A DNA stretch of 64,000 bases, from the NCBI GenBank assembly GCA_005883215.1, contig VAYS01000014.1, positions 1 to 64,000 on the forward strand. The letters run 5' to 3'. Numbering within the stretch: position 1 is the first letter of the stretch; each line of letters starts with the position of its first letter. Source of the stretch: Actinomycetota bacterium. GTDB lineage: Bacteria > Actinomycetota > Thermoleophilia > Solirubrobacterales > Solirubrobacteraceae. This document shows positions 29,304 through 37,710 of the stretch, piece by piece. The position numbers and the translations under genes were made by a program. The notes below the pieces were generated by a model that saw only the letters and a program-made list of their open reading frames with translations, ran no database searches and had not been told where the DNA came from.

Positions 29304-30215
29304 ATGCCCTCACGGCTCACCTGGGCCACACTCGGCGCCGCCGCGATCGCGGCCACGCCGGCGGGCGCGCCGGCTTTGGCGCGCGCCGCCCCGGTGAGCT
29401 CCAACTGGGGGGGCTATGTGGCCAGCGCCCGTCGCGGCGCGGGCCCCGGGCGCTTCCATCGCGTGGCGGGTAGCTGGATCCAACCCGCGGTCAACTGCCC
29501 CCCGGGCCAGCCCGGATACTCGGCGTTCTGGATCGGCCTGGGCGGCTACCGCCAGACCTCGCGCGCCCTCGAGCAGGTGGGTACCGAGGCCGACTGCACC
29601 GGCCAGGGCCGGGCGGCGTACTCCGTCTGGTACGAGCTGGTTCCCTCCGCTCCGGTGACCTTGCCCATGCGGCTGCGCGCCGGCGACCGGATTGCCGGGG
29701 CGTTCACCGCCTCGGGACGTCGGGTGACGGTGGCGATCGACGATCTGACCAGCGGGCGAAGCTTTAAGACGGTAAGGACGGCGTCGCTCATCGACGTCTC
29801 CTCGGCCGAATGGATCGCCGAGGCTCCGTCGGATTGCCGGGGCGCGTCCCGCTGCCAGCAGCTGCCGCTGGCCGACTTCGGCACCGTCGCCTTCGGCGCC
29901 GCCTCGGCCGCGACCGCCGACGGCCACCGAGGGCCAATCCGCGACGCCCGCTGGACGGCCCGCGCGGTGGAGATGCGCGACGACGGCGCCGGCTCGGCAG
30001 CGGGACGATTGGCCGCCGGCGCCCGGGCCGCCGATGCCCTACCCCAGGCGCTCTCGGCCGCCGCCAGCGGCTTCTCGATCCGCTGGCAGGCGGCGACGCT
30101 CGCCGATCAACCGCCCTCCGAGCTTCCCCCTCCCCCGACTGCGGCTCGTGCGCCCGGGCGCCCGGTGATCGCGGGCGGACAAGTCTTACGCCCAACTTAT
30201 CGCCGCGTCCGATAG
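29304..30215 (+). CDS. Secreted G1 (eqolisin) family peptidase
   Basis: 303 residues. A signal peptide to about residue 29 leads straight into SSNWGGYVA, the typical start of the eqolisin jelly-roll. The glutamic-peptidase dyad is represented by Gln91 (LEQVGTE) and a Glu in SAEWIAEAP (about 169). Eqolisins are acid-active endopeptidases known from fungi and some bacteria. A variable C-terminal region of about 90 residues follows. The ATG has GGGAGG upstream. The stop overlaps the start of the next small gene. Confidence 0.87.
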   Translation: MPSRLTWATLGAAAIAATPAGAPALARAAPVSSNWGGYVASARRGAGPGRFHRVAGSWIQPAVNCPPGQPGYSAFWIGLGGYRQTSRALEQVGTEADCTGQGRAAYSVWYELVPSAPVTLPMRLRAGDRIAGAFTASGRRVTVAIDDLTSGRSFKTVRTASLIDVSSAEWIAEAPSDCRGASRCQQLPLADFGTVAFGAASAATADGHRGPIRDARWTARAVEMRDDGAGSAAGRLAAGARAADALPQALSAAASGFSIRWQAATLADQPPSELPPPPTAARAPGRPVIAGGQVLRPTYRRVR

Positions 30216-30418
30216 TGAGCCACGTGACCATCAAGACTCCAGCATTTCGAGCTCTGAGAGGGTCATCCGAGGAGCGTGGCGGCCGGAACGGGCGGATCGA
30301 GGAGGCGTGGCGCGGCGCCAACCGGGCCTACCGAGCGTGGGCTTCGGAGCCCACGCGCGACCGCTACCGGGCGTTCCTGGACGCCGATCGGCGCTGGCGT
30401 TCCCTGCTCGGACGCTGA
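30215..30418 (+). CDS. Small hypothetical protein
   Basis: 67 residues, beginning at GTG 30215, whose first base is the last base of the peptidase stop. It is Arg/Ala-rich with helical periodicity (EEAWRGANRAYRAWASEPTRD). No family is recognised. Kept because it is tightly coupled to the peptidase gene and its composition is unlike the antisense frames, but it could be spurious. Confidence 0.45.
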   Translation: MSHVTIKTPAFRALRGSSEERGGRNGRIEEAWRGANRAYRAWASEPTRDRYRAFLDADRRWRSLLGR

Positions 30419-30496
30419 GTCGCGCCCGCGCCGCTCGCCCGCCGAGCCCGCCCCGGCGGAAGCCGCCACCGGCTGGTGCCCCGGCGGGCCCGAGCG

Positions 30497-31009
30497 CTAG
30501 GAAGTCTCCGAGGCGGAAGCGTCGCCGGATGTGTCCGGGGCTTCGGCGGGCTCGGGTGCCTCTGCGGGGTCGGGGGTCTCTGTGCCCGAGGACCCCGAGC
30601 CTGGCGTGTCCGAGGATGAGCCAGAGCCCTCGCCCGAGCTCGAGCCTCCAGACGGTGAGTGCGAGCTCTTTGCCTTGCTCGAGACGCACTTGCCAAAGGC
30701 GTTGTGACCGTTGCCGTTGGTGCCGTACTTGGCCTTGAAGGCGGCGGGGTCGGTCTTCTGCTCGGCGCGGCACGCCTTGGCGGCGTTCTGACGCTTGGCC
30801 TTCTCGGAGCCGCTCTTGGGGGCGCGGGTCTTGGCGTGGCCCTTGCCGCAGGTCTTGCCGATCGCCTTGGAGTGCTTTGCGTGGCCCTTGCCGCAGTGCA
30901 GACCGTGCCCCGGCTTGGCCGCGGCGACGCCGGCTACGCCGAGCGTCATGATCGCCGCAGCGGCCAATAGGCCCGTGCCCAGGGGGAAGATCCGGTGGGT
31001 TCTCAGCAT
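30497..31009 (-). CDS. Secreted Lys/Gly-rich, Ser-tailed protein
   Basis: 170 residues. A signal peptide ends near VAAAKP (about 32). Two CGKGHAK repeats follow, then a DUF-like segment with CRAEQKTDPAAFKAKYGTNGNGHNAFGKCVS, a motif seen in many secreted actinobacterial proteins of unknown role, and a Ser/Gly/Pro/Glu-rich tail of about 55 residues. Upstream lies an AGGAGG ribosome site. Confidence 0.7.
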   Translation of the reverse strand: MLRTHRIFPLGTGLLAAAAIMTLGVAGVAAAKPGHGLHCGKGHAKHSKAIGKTCGKGHAKTRAPKSGSEKAKRQNAAKACRAEQKTDPAAFKAKYGTNGNGHNAFGKCVSSKAKSSHSPSGGSSSGEGSGSSSDTPGSGSSGTETPDPAEAPEPAEAPDTSGDASASETS

Positions 31010-31136
31010 CTCCTAGCGCCTCCTTCGCGCGTTTGCCTATGGATCCTTATCGGCAGGGGCCGGCCGTGACTTGTGCCGCCCGGGAGGGCCTGGACGGTAA
31101 GGAGCCTCTGGCGGGCCTAGCATTAGGGCTCGGCCC

Positions 31137-31226
31137 GGAGGGGTGGCAGAGTGGTCGAATGCGGCGGTCTTGAAAATCGCTAGGGGCCGCACAGGTCCCT
31201 CGTGGGTTCGAATCCCACCCCCTCCG
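31137..31226 (+). tRNA. tRNA-Ser (UGA)
   Basis: 90 nt with acceptor GGAGGGG/CCCCTCC and discriminator G. The anticodon loop reads cuUGAaa, and a long class II variable arm and TTCGAAT T-loop are present. CCA is not encoded. Confidence 0.95.
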
Positions 31227-31251
31227 CTCTCTACACTGGCGAACGACCCCG

Positions 31252-31340
31252 GGAGAGGTGGCCGAGTGGCTGAAGGCACTCGCCTGCTAAGCGAGTATGG
31301 GGTTCACGCTCCATCGCGGGTTCGAATCCCGCCCTCTCCG
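31252..31340 (+). tRNA. tRNA-Ser (GCU)
   Basis: 89 nt with acceptor GGAGAGG/CCTCTCC and discriminator G. The anticodon loop reads cuGCUaa, with a long variable arm. It lies 25 nt after tRNA-Ser(UGA), probably co-transcribed. CCA is not encoded. Confidence 0.95.
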
Positions 31341-31366
31341 CTTCGCTCCGGATCTTTCGGGCATCG

Positions 31367-31957
31367 ATGGCGCGCGAGATCCTCACCGTCGGTCACTCGA
31401 CGCACTCGATCGAGGCCTTCCTCGGGCTCCTGTCGCAGGCGCGGGTGGGCACGGTCGCCGACGTGCGTCGCTACCCGGGCTCGCGTCGGCACCCGCACTT
31501 CGGCGCCCCGGCGCTCGCCGCCGCCCTGCGCGAAGCGGGGATGCGCTACGAGCATCTCCCCCAACTCGGCGGACGCCGCACGCCCCGGCGCGATTCGCCC
31601 AACCGCGCCTGGCGGGTCGACGCGTTCCGCGGCTATGCCGATCACCTCTCCACCCGCGAGTTCGCGAGCGGGCTAGAGCAGCTGGAGGCGCTGGCGGGCG
31701 CCGATCGCAGCGCGATCATGTGCGCCGAGGCCCTGTGGTCGCGCTGTCACCGGCGACTGCTCGCCGACGTGCTTCTGCTGCGCGGGTGGCGCGTGCTGCA
31801 TCTGCTGCCCGACGGGCGCCTGCGCGAGCACGAGCTCACACCGTTTGCCATCGCCGCCGAGAACTCCCTGCCTCGGTATCCGGAAGGGGCGCCGGCTCGC
31901 CCAGACCCCCACCAGCGGGCGCTCTGGGAGTCGGGAGAGACGACGGGTCGGGGATAG
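31367..31957 (+). CDS. DUF488 domain protein
   Basis: 196 residues. The DUF488 opening ILTVGHSTHSIEAFLGLL and the VADVRRYPGSRRHPHF core are present, with a later MCAEALWSRCHRRLLAD segment that carries the conserved Cys-His-Arg residues. The biochemical role of DUF488 is not established. It sits between tRNA-Ser(GCU), 26 bp away, and tRNA-Arg, 13 bp away. Confidence 0.88.
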   Translation: MAREILTVGHSTHSIEAFLGLLSQARVGTVADVRRYPGSRRHPHFGAPALAAALREAGMRYEHLPQLGGRRTPRRDSPNRAWRVDAFRGYADHLSTREFASGLEQLEALAGADRSAIMCAEALWSRCHRRLLADVLLLRGWRVLHLLPDGRLREHELTPFAIAAENSLPRYPEGAPARPDPHQRALWESGETTGRG

Positions 31958-31970
31958 AATGACGGGCTCT

Positions 31971-32044
<74 letters not shown>

Positions 32045-32327
32045 CTAGGAAAGCCCCGCGTACGCGCGTGATCTCAGAAACCCGGTGTAGCCGCGCCCCC
32101 TTTCGCCCACGAGCGCGTGCCGGTGAGAGCCCCGGATTTTGGCGAATCTCAGGGCCGAGCGTCGGCGTCCTGCAAGTCCTGCTTGGCTGCTGCCACGGGT
32201 ATGCCGCGACGGAGCGAACGCTTCTCAGCGGGACCAAGATGCCCGTGTGCGGGTCCGGCCGGTTGATGGATGACAGCCGAGTGCGGCTGGCGTTGGCGAT
32301 GGATCGGGCGGCGCGCTCACGCGGATG

Positions 32328-32963
32328 TCAGCTCGGGGTCCGTGCGCTCGCGAGGTAGACCGCGCCGAGCGCCCGCTGCTCGACGGTGAGTCCGTCTAGT
32401 CGGGACGCGAGTTGCTGCCACGGTCGGTCGTAGCCAGTGAGGGTCGTGGTGTAGCGGGCGCCGATCCGGCGCGCGACGAGGTGGACGGGAAGGATCCAGC
32501 GTGACGGTGATTTTCCGCCGACGGCGACCAACCGGGCGCCGGGAACTAGGTGCGCGAGCACGTTATCGATCGCCGCCGGCGACTGGAGCACGTCGTGGGT
32601 GAAGGAGAAGAGGGCGGCGTCGGCCTGCGCGTCGAGCTGGGCTTCATCGACGGACGCCGCGATCAGAGTCACGTTGTCCCAGTGGTGGCACTTGGCTCGC
32701 TCGCGTGCGAGCGCGAGCATCTCGGGGCTCACGTCGATGCCAATGAGACGGCCTTGCGATCCGATCTGCCGCTCGAGCACTTCGAAGCTCGCGCCGGTGC
32801 CGCAGGCGACGTCGATCACTGTCTCGCCAGGCGCAAGCGTTAGCCGCTTGATGGTCTGCCGGCGGTAGCGGTCGATCACGCGGGTGCGGCGATCGTAGGC
32901 CGAGGCTTCGCCGCGGTACTTGGCGACCGCGAGCTCGCGGTCGGGCTGAGCGGAGGTACTCAT
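32328..32963 (-). CDS. SAM-dependent methyltransferase
   Basis: 211 residues with a complete Rossmann methyltransferase core: motif I VIDVACGTGAS (about 50-60), IGIDVSPEMLALARERA, and LFSFTHDVLQSP in the motif IV region. It resembles UbiE/Methyltransf_25-type small-molecule enzymes; the substrate is unknown. The ATG at 32963 overlaps the stop of the cyclase gene (ATGA), so the two are translationally coupled. Confidence 0.85.
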   Translation of the reverse strand: MSTSAQPDRELAVAKYRGEASAYDRRTRVIDRYRRQTIKRLTLAPGETVIDVACGTGASFEVLERQIGSQGRLIGIDVSPEMLALARERAKCHHWDNVTLIAASVDEAQLDAQADAALFSFTHDVLQSPAAIDNVLAHLVPGARLVAVGGKSPSRWILPVHLVARRIGARYTTTLTGYDRPWQQLASRLDGLTVEQRALGAVYLASARTPS

Positions 32964-33625
32964 CCTTCGGTGTAGTCGTCGGGCGCGGCCGCGAAGCGCG
33001 CCGCACATTCGAGCGAGCAGAAGTGGTACTCCACATCCGCGTGGGTCAAGCGCCCGGCGCTGTGCTCGGGGTCGACCGCCATCCGGCACACCGGATCGAT
33101 CGGCAGGCCATCCTCAGGGTCGCGCTCGCCCGCCTGGACCGCGGCATACAACAGCATCGGCTCCCCAACATTCTTCAGCGTCGTGCGGCCGCGCTCGCGC
33201 AGCTCGACGCCCTCAAGCCCGCCCGCGGCCGCACGTGTCGCGTCGGTCAGAAGCACCTCGCCCCCAGAAGCTGCGCCCGACACTCGCGCCGCGAGGTTGA
33301 CCGTCGCGCCGAACCAGTCGCCGTGGCGCTCGAGCGCGGAGCCGGTGTGCATCGCCACCCGCACGACCGGAAAGCCATGCTGCTCGCCGACCTCGTGAAC
33401 GATCTTGAGCCCGAGCCTGATCGCCGCCGCCGGCTCGTCGCCGCGGATCATCACCGCGTCACCGATCGATTTGACCTCCTGCGCCCGATGGTCGGCCAGC
33501 AGCCGGCGCACCGCGGCACCGAACTCGCCCACCAGAGCAACCGCCTGCTCGTCCCCATGCGCCTCCGTCAGCGCCGTGAACCCCGCGAGGTCCGCAAACA
33601 AGAACGTGTGCGGCCGGCCGCTCAC
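32960..33625 (-). CDS. Class III nucleotide cyclase domain fused to a YHS domain
   Basis: 221 residues. The first 165 form a class III adenylate/guanylate cyclase catalytic domain. The two metal-binding Asp are in LFADLAGFT and SIGDAVM, and the substrate/transition-state region is in WFGATVNLAARVSG with a following TLKNVGEP. Residues about 175-221 form a YHS domain (DPVCRMAVDP...YHFCSLECAARF), a small Cys-containing motif often linked to metal handling. The GTG at 33625 follows the MBL stop by 19 bp. As in many single-domain cyclases, it would act as a dimer. cAMP versus cGMP cannot be told here. Confidence 0.85.
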   Translation of the reverse strand: MSGRPHTFLFADLAGFTALTEAHGDEQAVALVGEFGAAVRRLLADHRAQEVKSIGDAVMIRGDEPAAAIRLGLKIVHEVGEQHGFPVVRVAMHTGSALERHGDWFGATVNLAARVSGAASGGEVLLTDATRAAAGGLEGVELRERGRTTLKNVGEPMLLYAAVQAGERDPEDGLPIDPVCRMAVDPEHSAGRLTHADVEYHFCSLECAARFAAAPDDYTEG

Positions 33626-33644
33626 CGCCCAAGCTTCCCAGAGC

Positions 33645-34394
33645 CTATGACGATGCGGCCCGCCGCGCGATCTCGACAGCGCTCCTGATTCCTTGCTGCC
33701 AGGGCTCCCCGTGACCGGGCAGGACCGTCTGAGCGTTCGTGGCGGCGAGCGCATCGAGTGACTGCACTGTCAATTCGGCATCCTCGGTCCACGCGCCTCG
33801 GATGATCTGAGGCCCGGTTCGTCCCCGGGTCATGTCGAGCGTGACCAAGGCATCGCCGCTGAACAACATCGAGGAGTCCTCGAGAAACAGTGCGCAGCTG
33901 CCCGCGGTATGGCCGGGGGCGTGGACCACTCGAGGGGCACCCGGCACGTCCACGAGCTCCCCGTCGGTGAGCTCGTCGAGGCGAGCGACCGCCGGCGTCC
34001 GGCCTACTCCTTTGGCGAGCTGGCGCAGCATGTAGACGACGTACCACGGGTGCCAGAGATACTTGACCACGCCCCGATTGCTCATCCGTCTCTCACCGCG
34101 GAGATAGGGCGCGTCGGCGGGGTGCGAGAACAGCCGCGCGCCGGATGCCCGCAGCCGTTCCGCGTTGCCCGCGTGGTCGGGGTGATGGTGCGTGATCAGC
34201 ACCGCATCGATATCGGCGGGCGTATACCCGAGCCCTGAGAGCGCCGCGGAGAACTCACTCCAGTCGCCCGGCACCCCCGCATCGAGCACGGTCAGCCGGC
34301 CTCCATCCTCGAGCAGGTACCAGTTCCAGTAGCGGGTGGCCAGCCGATGCACCCCCGGGCGAACCCTTGTTAGACGCAGCGGCGTCACCGACAT
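33645..34394 (-). CDS. Metallo-beta-lactamase-fold hydrolase
   Basis: 249 residues from ATG 34394. The di-metal motif is THHHPDHAGN (His69, His71, Asp73, His74). Further ligands are in HAPGHTAGS, FSGDAL and LPGHGEP. The family includes glyoxalase II, lactonases and phosphodiesterases; the substrate is unknown. A TTG 12 bp upstream is a weaker start. It is followed closely by the cyclase and methyltransferase, suggesting one transcript. Confidence 0.88.
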   Translation of the reverse strand: MSVTPLRLTRVRPGVHRLATRYWNWYLLEDGGRLTVLDAGVPGDWSEFSAALSGLGYTPADIDAVLITHHHPDHAGNAERLRASGARLFSHPADAPYLRGERRMSNRGVVKYLWHPWYVVYMLRQLAKGVGRTPAVARLDELTDGELVDVPGAPRVVHAPGHTAGSCALFLEDSSMLFSGDALVTLDMTRGRTGPQIIRGAWTEDAELTVQSLDALAATNAQTVLPGHGEPWQQGIRSAVEIARRAASS

Positions 34395-34487
34395 AGGCCT
34401 GAACAAAGCTATATAAGCCGGCCTCGGTGCGTAAGCCGGACTCGGTGCGTTTCAAATGGCCGGAAACGCGGCTGAGAAAGCGGGGCC

Positions 34488-34808
34488 TCAGGTAGGTCTC
34501 GGTCCAACCTCGGGCCGGTTTCGCCCAGCCCAGGCGGCGATCTCGCTCGAGCCGGCGACGACCTCCCCGTCGTCGGCGACCAGGACGGGGACCGTCCGCT
34601 CCCCGGTCAACGCCTTGACCTTGCGCCGTCCCGGCGTGAGGTTAAAGACCCCGGGCAGCGCCTCCCAGCCCAGGCACCGGACGATGTCCGGCGCGTAGCC
34701 GGCGTCCCTCAGCGCCTCGTGCGCGAGGCCGCAAGGATGCGATTCGGCTCGTCGGAAAGGCCACGGGGTGGCTCCTGTCCACGTGCCCCAGCAGACGTAG
34801 AGCTTCAC
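34488..34808 (-). CDS. Glutathione S-transferase N-domain-like (thioredoxin-fold) protein
   Basis: 106 residues from GTG 34808. It has the KLYVCWGTW opening, a CGLAHEALRDAGY helix, a TGERTVPVLVADDGEVVAGSSEIAAW segment matching the cis-Pro and Glu/Ser region of GST N-domains. No C-terminal GST helical domain is present. It may be a small redox or binding protein. It lies 93 bp upstream of the MBL gene on the same strand. Confidence 0.7.
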   Translation of the reverse strand: MKLYVCWGTWTGATPWPFRRAESHPCGLAHEALRDAGYAPDIVRCLGWEALPGVFNLTPGRRKVKALTGERTVPVLVADDGEVVAGSSEIAAWAGRNRPEVGPRPT

Positions 34809-35013
34809 ACCGCCGAGCCTATCGCTCGCTCCGATTAGCTCCACCTGGTACCCACCGGCTAACTGCGCGGACCGGCGCGCTTCCCCTCGCGTGGAAGCAG
34901 GCGCCTTGCTTGCGCTCGCGAGACGCCCCAAAAGGACGAGCTGGGAGAGCCCGCCCCGGTCGTGGGTTAGCGCTCGCTTCCGCCCACGACCGAGCGCCGG
35001 CGTTAGACCCGGT

Positions 35014-35037
35014 TGGCGAGATGTAGGCGCCGGCCGT
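35014..35037. repeat. 24-bp dispersed repeat, copy A
   Basis: TGGCGAGATGTAGGCGC followed by CGGCCGT at 35014-35037 matches 36837-36860 at 23 of 24 positions. Copy A lies about 20 bp after the stop of the flavoprotein gene. The longer surroundings are only loosely similar. Confidence 0.6.
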
Positions 35038-35056
35038 GGCTGCGACGCGCTGCCCG

Positions 35057-36658
35057 CTATCGGCGCGCGGTGAGATGGGCGTGGACGAGCTGCACCGCCC
35101 AGGCTCCCTCGCCGACGGCCGTGGCGCAGCGCTTGGTTGAGCCCGAGCGAACGTCACCGGCTGCGAACACGCCCGGGACGGTGGTGCCGAGCAGATTGCC
35201 GGCGCCGGCACCGGCGCCGGTGAGTATGAAGCCGTGGTCGTCGCGCGCGACCGCGTCGTCGAGCCATTCGGTGCATGGCAGTGCACCGAGGAAGAGGAAC
35301 AGGAACGAGAACCGCAGGCGCTCGCCGCTCTTGAGCGTCACCGCCTCGAGCTGACCGTCCGTGCCGTGGAACTCGGCGATCTCGCTGCGGTCGCGCACCT
35401 CCACTCCGTAGCGCTCGAGCTCGCGCAGCAGGTAGTCGGACATCGTCTCGCGCAGGTCCGCTCGCCGGTGCAGCAGGGTGACCAGCGCGCCGCCGCGGGC
35501 GAGCCACACGGCGGCCTGGCCGGAGGAGTTTCCTCCGCCGACGACGGCTACGCGCTCGGCTCCGCAGAGCTGCGCCTCGGGCGGCCCCGCGGCGTAGAAG
35601 ACGCTGATGCCCTCGTACTGGTCGAGGTGGTCGACGGGCAGGCGCCGGTATTGCGCGCCGGTGGCGATTAGGACGGCCCGGGCGGCGATCTCGTGATCTT
35701 CCTCCAGGCCCACGATGTGGCGGCCGTCCCCGGGTTGGAGTGCGACCGCGCGGTATGGCGTCGCCAGTCGCGCGTTGAACTTGCGCGCCTGGGTGACGGC
35801 ACGACTCGTGAGCTCGTTGCCCGTTATCCCTGCCGGGAAGCCGAGGTAGTTCTCAATCCTGCGGGAAGCGCCAGCTTGACCGCCGAGCCCGGTGCTCTCG
35901 ACGATGAGTGCGTCCAGGCCCTCGGACGCTCCGTACACGGCGGCGCCGAGGCCTGCGGGACCGGCGCCGACCACAAGCAGATCGACCTCCTCGCGCGGGG
36001 CGAGCTCGCGGCCAATTCCGAGCGCGCGGGAGACCTGGCCAGGTGACGGGCCCTGGAATTCCGCGCCGCCGGGCAACCTGACCAGCGGCAGGCTCGCCTC
36101 ATCGACGCCGGCTACGAGAGCCGCCGCTGGTCGATCCTCCGCGCGTTCGGGGTCGCGCCACGTGAACGGCAGGCGGTTACCCCGCGCAAACTCAATCATC
36201 CGCATCGTGGCCTTCGACGAGTGCGGCCCCACGATCTCGAGACCGATCCCCTGGACCCGCTGGAGCGCCTCACGCCTGGCGATGAAGGCCGACAGCACGA
36301 CATCGCCGAGCGGCCCGTCCTCGTACAGCAGTGAGCGCATCACGTCGCGGTCGACCGCGATGTACCGCAGGGGCTGCGTGACGACCGCCGTGACGAACAC
36401 CGTCTGCCCGGACAGCAGGTTCAGCTCGCCGAGGAAGCCCGCCGCGCCGTGGCGGACGATTTCGTTGCCGACCGAGTCGAGAATCGCAACCTCGCCCTCG
36501 AGAATGGCGATGAACGGATAACTCCGATCGCCGACGTCGTACAGCACGTCACCGACATTCGCCGCGCGCTCCTCGCCGAGCCCGGCGAGCGTGTCCAGCT
36601 GAGATGCGGACAGGGTCGGGCTCGGCGGCGGCGCGATCGAATTGGCGGTGCCGGTCAC
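35057..36658 (-). CDS. cNMP-binding-domain flavoprotein (thioredoxin-reductase-like, no CxxC)
   Basis: 533 residues from GTG 36658. Residues about 20-140 form a cyclic-nucleotide-binding/CAP-like beta-roll (AILEGEVAIL, GAAGFLGELNLLSGQ). From about 225 on is a two-dinucleotide-domain oxidoreductase: LLVVGAGPAGLGAAVYGASEG for FAD, GGQAGASRRIENYLGFPAG as in TrxB, and VAVVGGGNSSGQAA for NAD(P)H. The redox CxxC of thioredoxin reductase is absent; only a lone Cys (PPEAQLCG) is near its place. The architecture suggests an oxidoreductase gated by a cyclic nucleotide, and a cyclase is encoded 1.4 kb downstream. Confidence 0.85.
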   Translation of the reverse strand: MTGTANSIAPPPSPTLSASQLDTLAGLGEERAANVGDVLYDVGDRSYPFIAILEGEVAILDSVGNEIVRHGAAGFLGELNLLSGQTVFVTAVVTQPLRYIAVDRDVMRSLLYEDGPLGDVVLSAFIARREALQRVQGIGLEIVGPHSSKATMRMIEFARGNRLPFTWRDPERAEDRPAAALVAGVDEASLPLVRLPGGAEFQGPSPGQVSRALGIGRELAPREEVDLLVVGAGPAGLGAAVYGASEGLDALIVESTGLGGQAGASRRIENYLGFPAGITGNELTSRAVTQARKFNARLATPYRAVALQPGDGRHIVGLEEDHEIAARAVLIATGAQYRRLPVDHLDQYEGISVFYAAGPPEAQLCGAERVAVVGGGNSSGQAAVWLARGGALVTLLHRRADLRETMSDYLLRELERYGVEVRDRSEIAEFHGTDGQLEAVTLKSGERLRFSFLFLFLGALPCTEWLDDAVARDDHGFILTGAGAGAGNLLGTTVPGVFAAGDVRSGSTKRCATAVGEGAWAVQLVHAHLTARR

Positions 36659-36836
36659 ACAAGCGATGTTATCCGCGGCTGATCTGGACGCTGACACGCC
36701 GTCGGATCTCTCATGCGCGGCAAGCGTGCCTCTGCGGACGATCGCATTCGTCCCCGACCCGCCGGACGGCTCGCGACTGCTTGGGCGACGAAGCGCTCGC
36801 CCGCGTCGGGCCGGGTCGGCGCCGCGGCGGACGCTC

Positions 36837-36860
36837 TGGCGAGATGTAGGCGCTGGCCGT
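36837..36860. repeat. 24-bp dispersed repeat, copy B
   Basis: Matches 35014-35037 with one C/T difference. It lies upstream of the flavoprotein start and 120 bp inside the right edge of the candidate island. Confidence 0.6.
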
Positions 36861-36981
36861 CGCAGAGCAGGCTCGCCCAAACCGTGTCCCCAACGGCGCA
36901 AAAGTGACCCCATCTGAGGTGGTCTGAGTGCACCGGATCGCCCGTAAAATCGGGGAAAAGCCCTACAAATCGGCACCTACG

Positions 36982-37019
36982 GGAACCGAAGGTCGGGAGT
37001 TCGAATCTCTCCGGGCGCG
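36982..37019 (+). repeat. Right att-like site: 3' fragment of tRNA-Arg
   Basis: Identical for 38 nt to the 3' half of tRNA-Arg (32007-32044), from the end of the anticodon stem to the discriminator. The 5' half of a tRNA is absent here, so it cannot be a functional tRNA. A weaker match (CTACG) extends 5 nt further left with one inserted base. Confidence 0.9.
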
Positions 37020-37608
37020 TGAGAGGACCTGCGGTAAGGGAAGCCGGGATAGTGTGACGGTGCACGCGCCGGCTCGGGCGGCAAGGTCGTCGGCCTGCAC
37101 ATCTAGGTGAGCAAAGAGCAGGCGTGCGAGGACGCTCGGGTCGTTGAGTAGCCGCTTCGCTGCCGGCTCGGAGGCGGTGGGAGCGTGCGCCGTTCGCGTT
37201 TCGGTACGGGCGGGGTCGGCCGCTTTGGCCGCGGATTGACGAATCCAACGCAGCGGAACGCTCTCGCCATCCATGGCACCGAGCCCGACCGGGGATGCGC
37301 CAGCGCCGCGAGCCGGGCCGTGAGCCCGGGTGGGGGCAGTCGTTTAGCCGTTCGACGACCTCCGGCGAGGTGGACCATCGTTCTATTGCGCCCTACCTAG
37401 ATTTGGGGGAAGGTGCGCTGTTCGGTCCCCACTATTGGGGAGGGGCCGGTGCGATTTCGGCGCATGAGGCGCCGGGGGACGGATCCGCGTCACGTTTTGG
37501 AGCGCTTGCGCATTCTTGTCACCTAAGGGCAGAATTCAAGGGGGTTGGGGACCTGGCCCGGTCGTCGTGCGCGTCACGCCTGTCGTGCGCCCACGACTGC
37601 CAACGGCT

Positions 37609-37660
37609 GGCGGCCAGCTTGCGCTGGCCGCCGCCTCAGCGGCACACGGTGTGCCGCTGA
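37609..37660 (+). promoter_or_regulatory. Two tandem hairpins upstream of a secreted-protein gene
   Basis: The first hairpin, 37609-37618/37623-37632, has a 10-bp perfect stem with loop TTGC. The second, 37636-37647/37649-37660, has a near-perfect 11-12 bp stem with a tiny loop. They are 3 nt apart and end 50 nt before the GTG of the next gene. They may form a leader structure, or a terminator for transcripts entering from the island side. Confidence 0.5.
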
Positions 37661-37710
37661 TCGAGACGCCGGGTGACCGCCCGCAAACATCCAAGGAGGG
37701 AATACTCACT

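Larger units (their letters stand above)
36659..37710. other. 1.05-kb region without a clear gene
   Basis: Holds the second 24-bp repeat (36837-36860), the tRNA-Arg 3' fragment (36982-37019), a locally lower-GC stretch (about 37380-37560), and two hairpins just before the next gene. A minus-strand frame at 36963-37274 (ending through the tRNA fragment) is open but shows no family features. It looks like a degraded integration boundary. Confidence 0.55.

Noticed and set aside
36977..37019. Second tRNA-Arg gene
   Set aside because: Only the 3' half is present; no D-arm or 5' acceptor strand.
36963..37274. Minus-strand frame of about 100 residues beside the right att-like site, considered as an integrase remnant
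   Set aside because: No recombinase motif such as the R-H-R-Y set is visible, and its end lies in tRNA-derived sequence.
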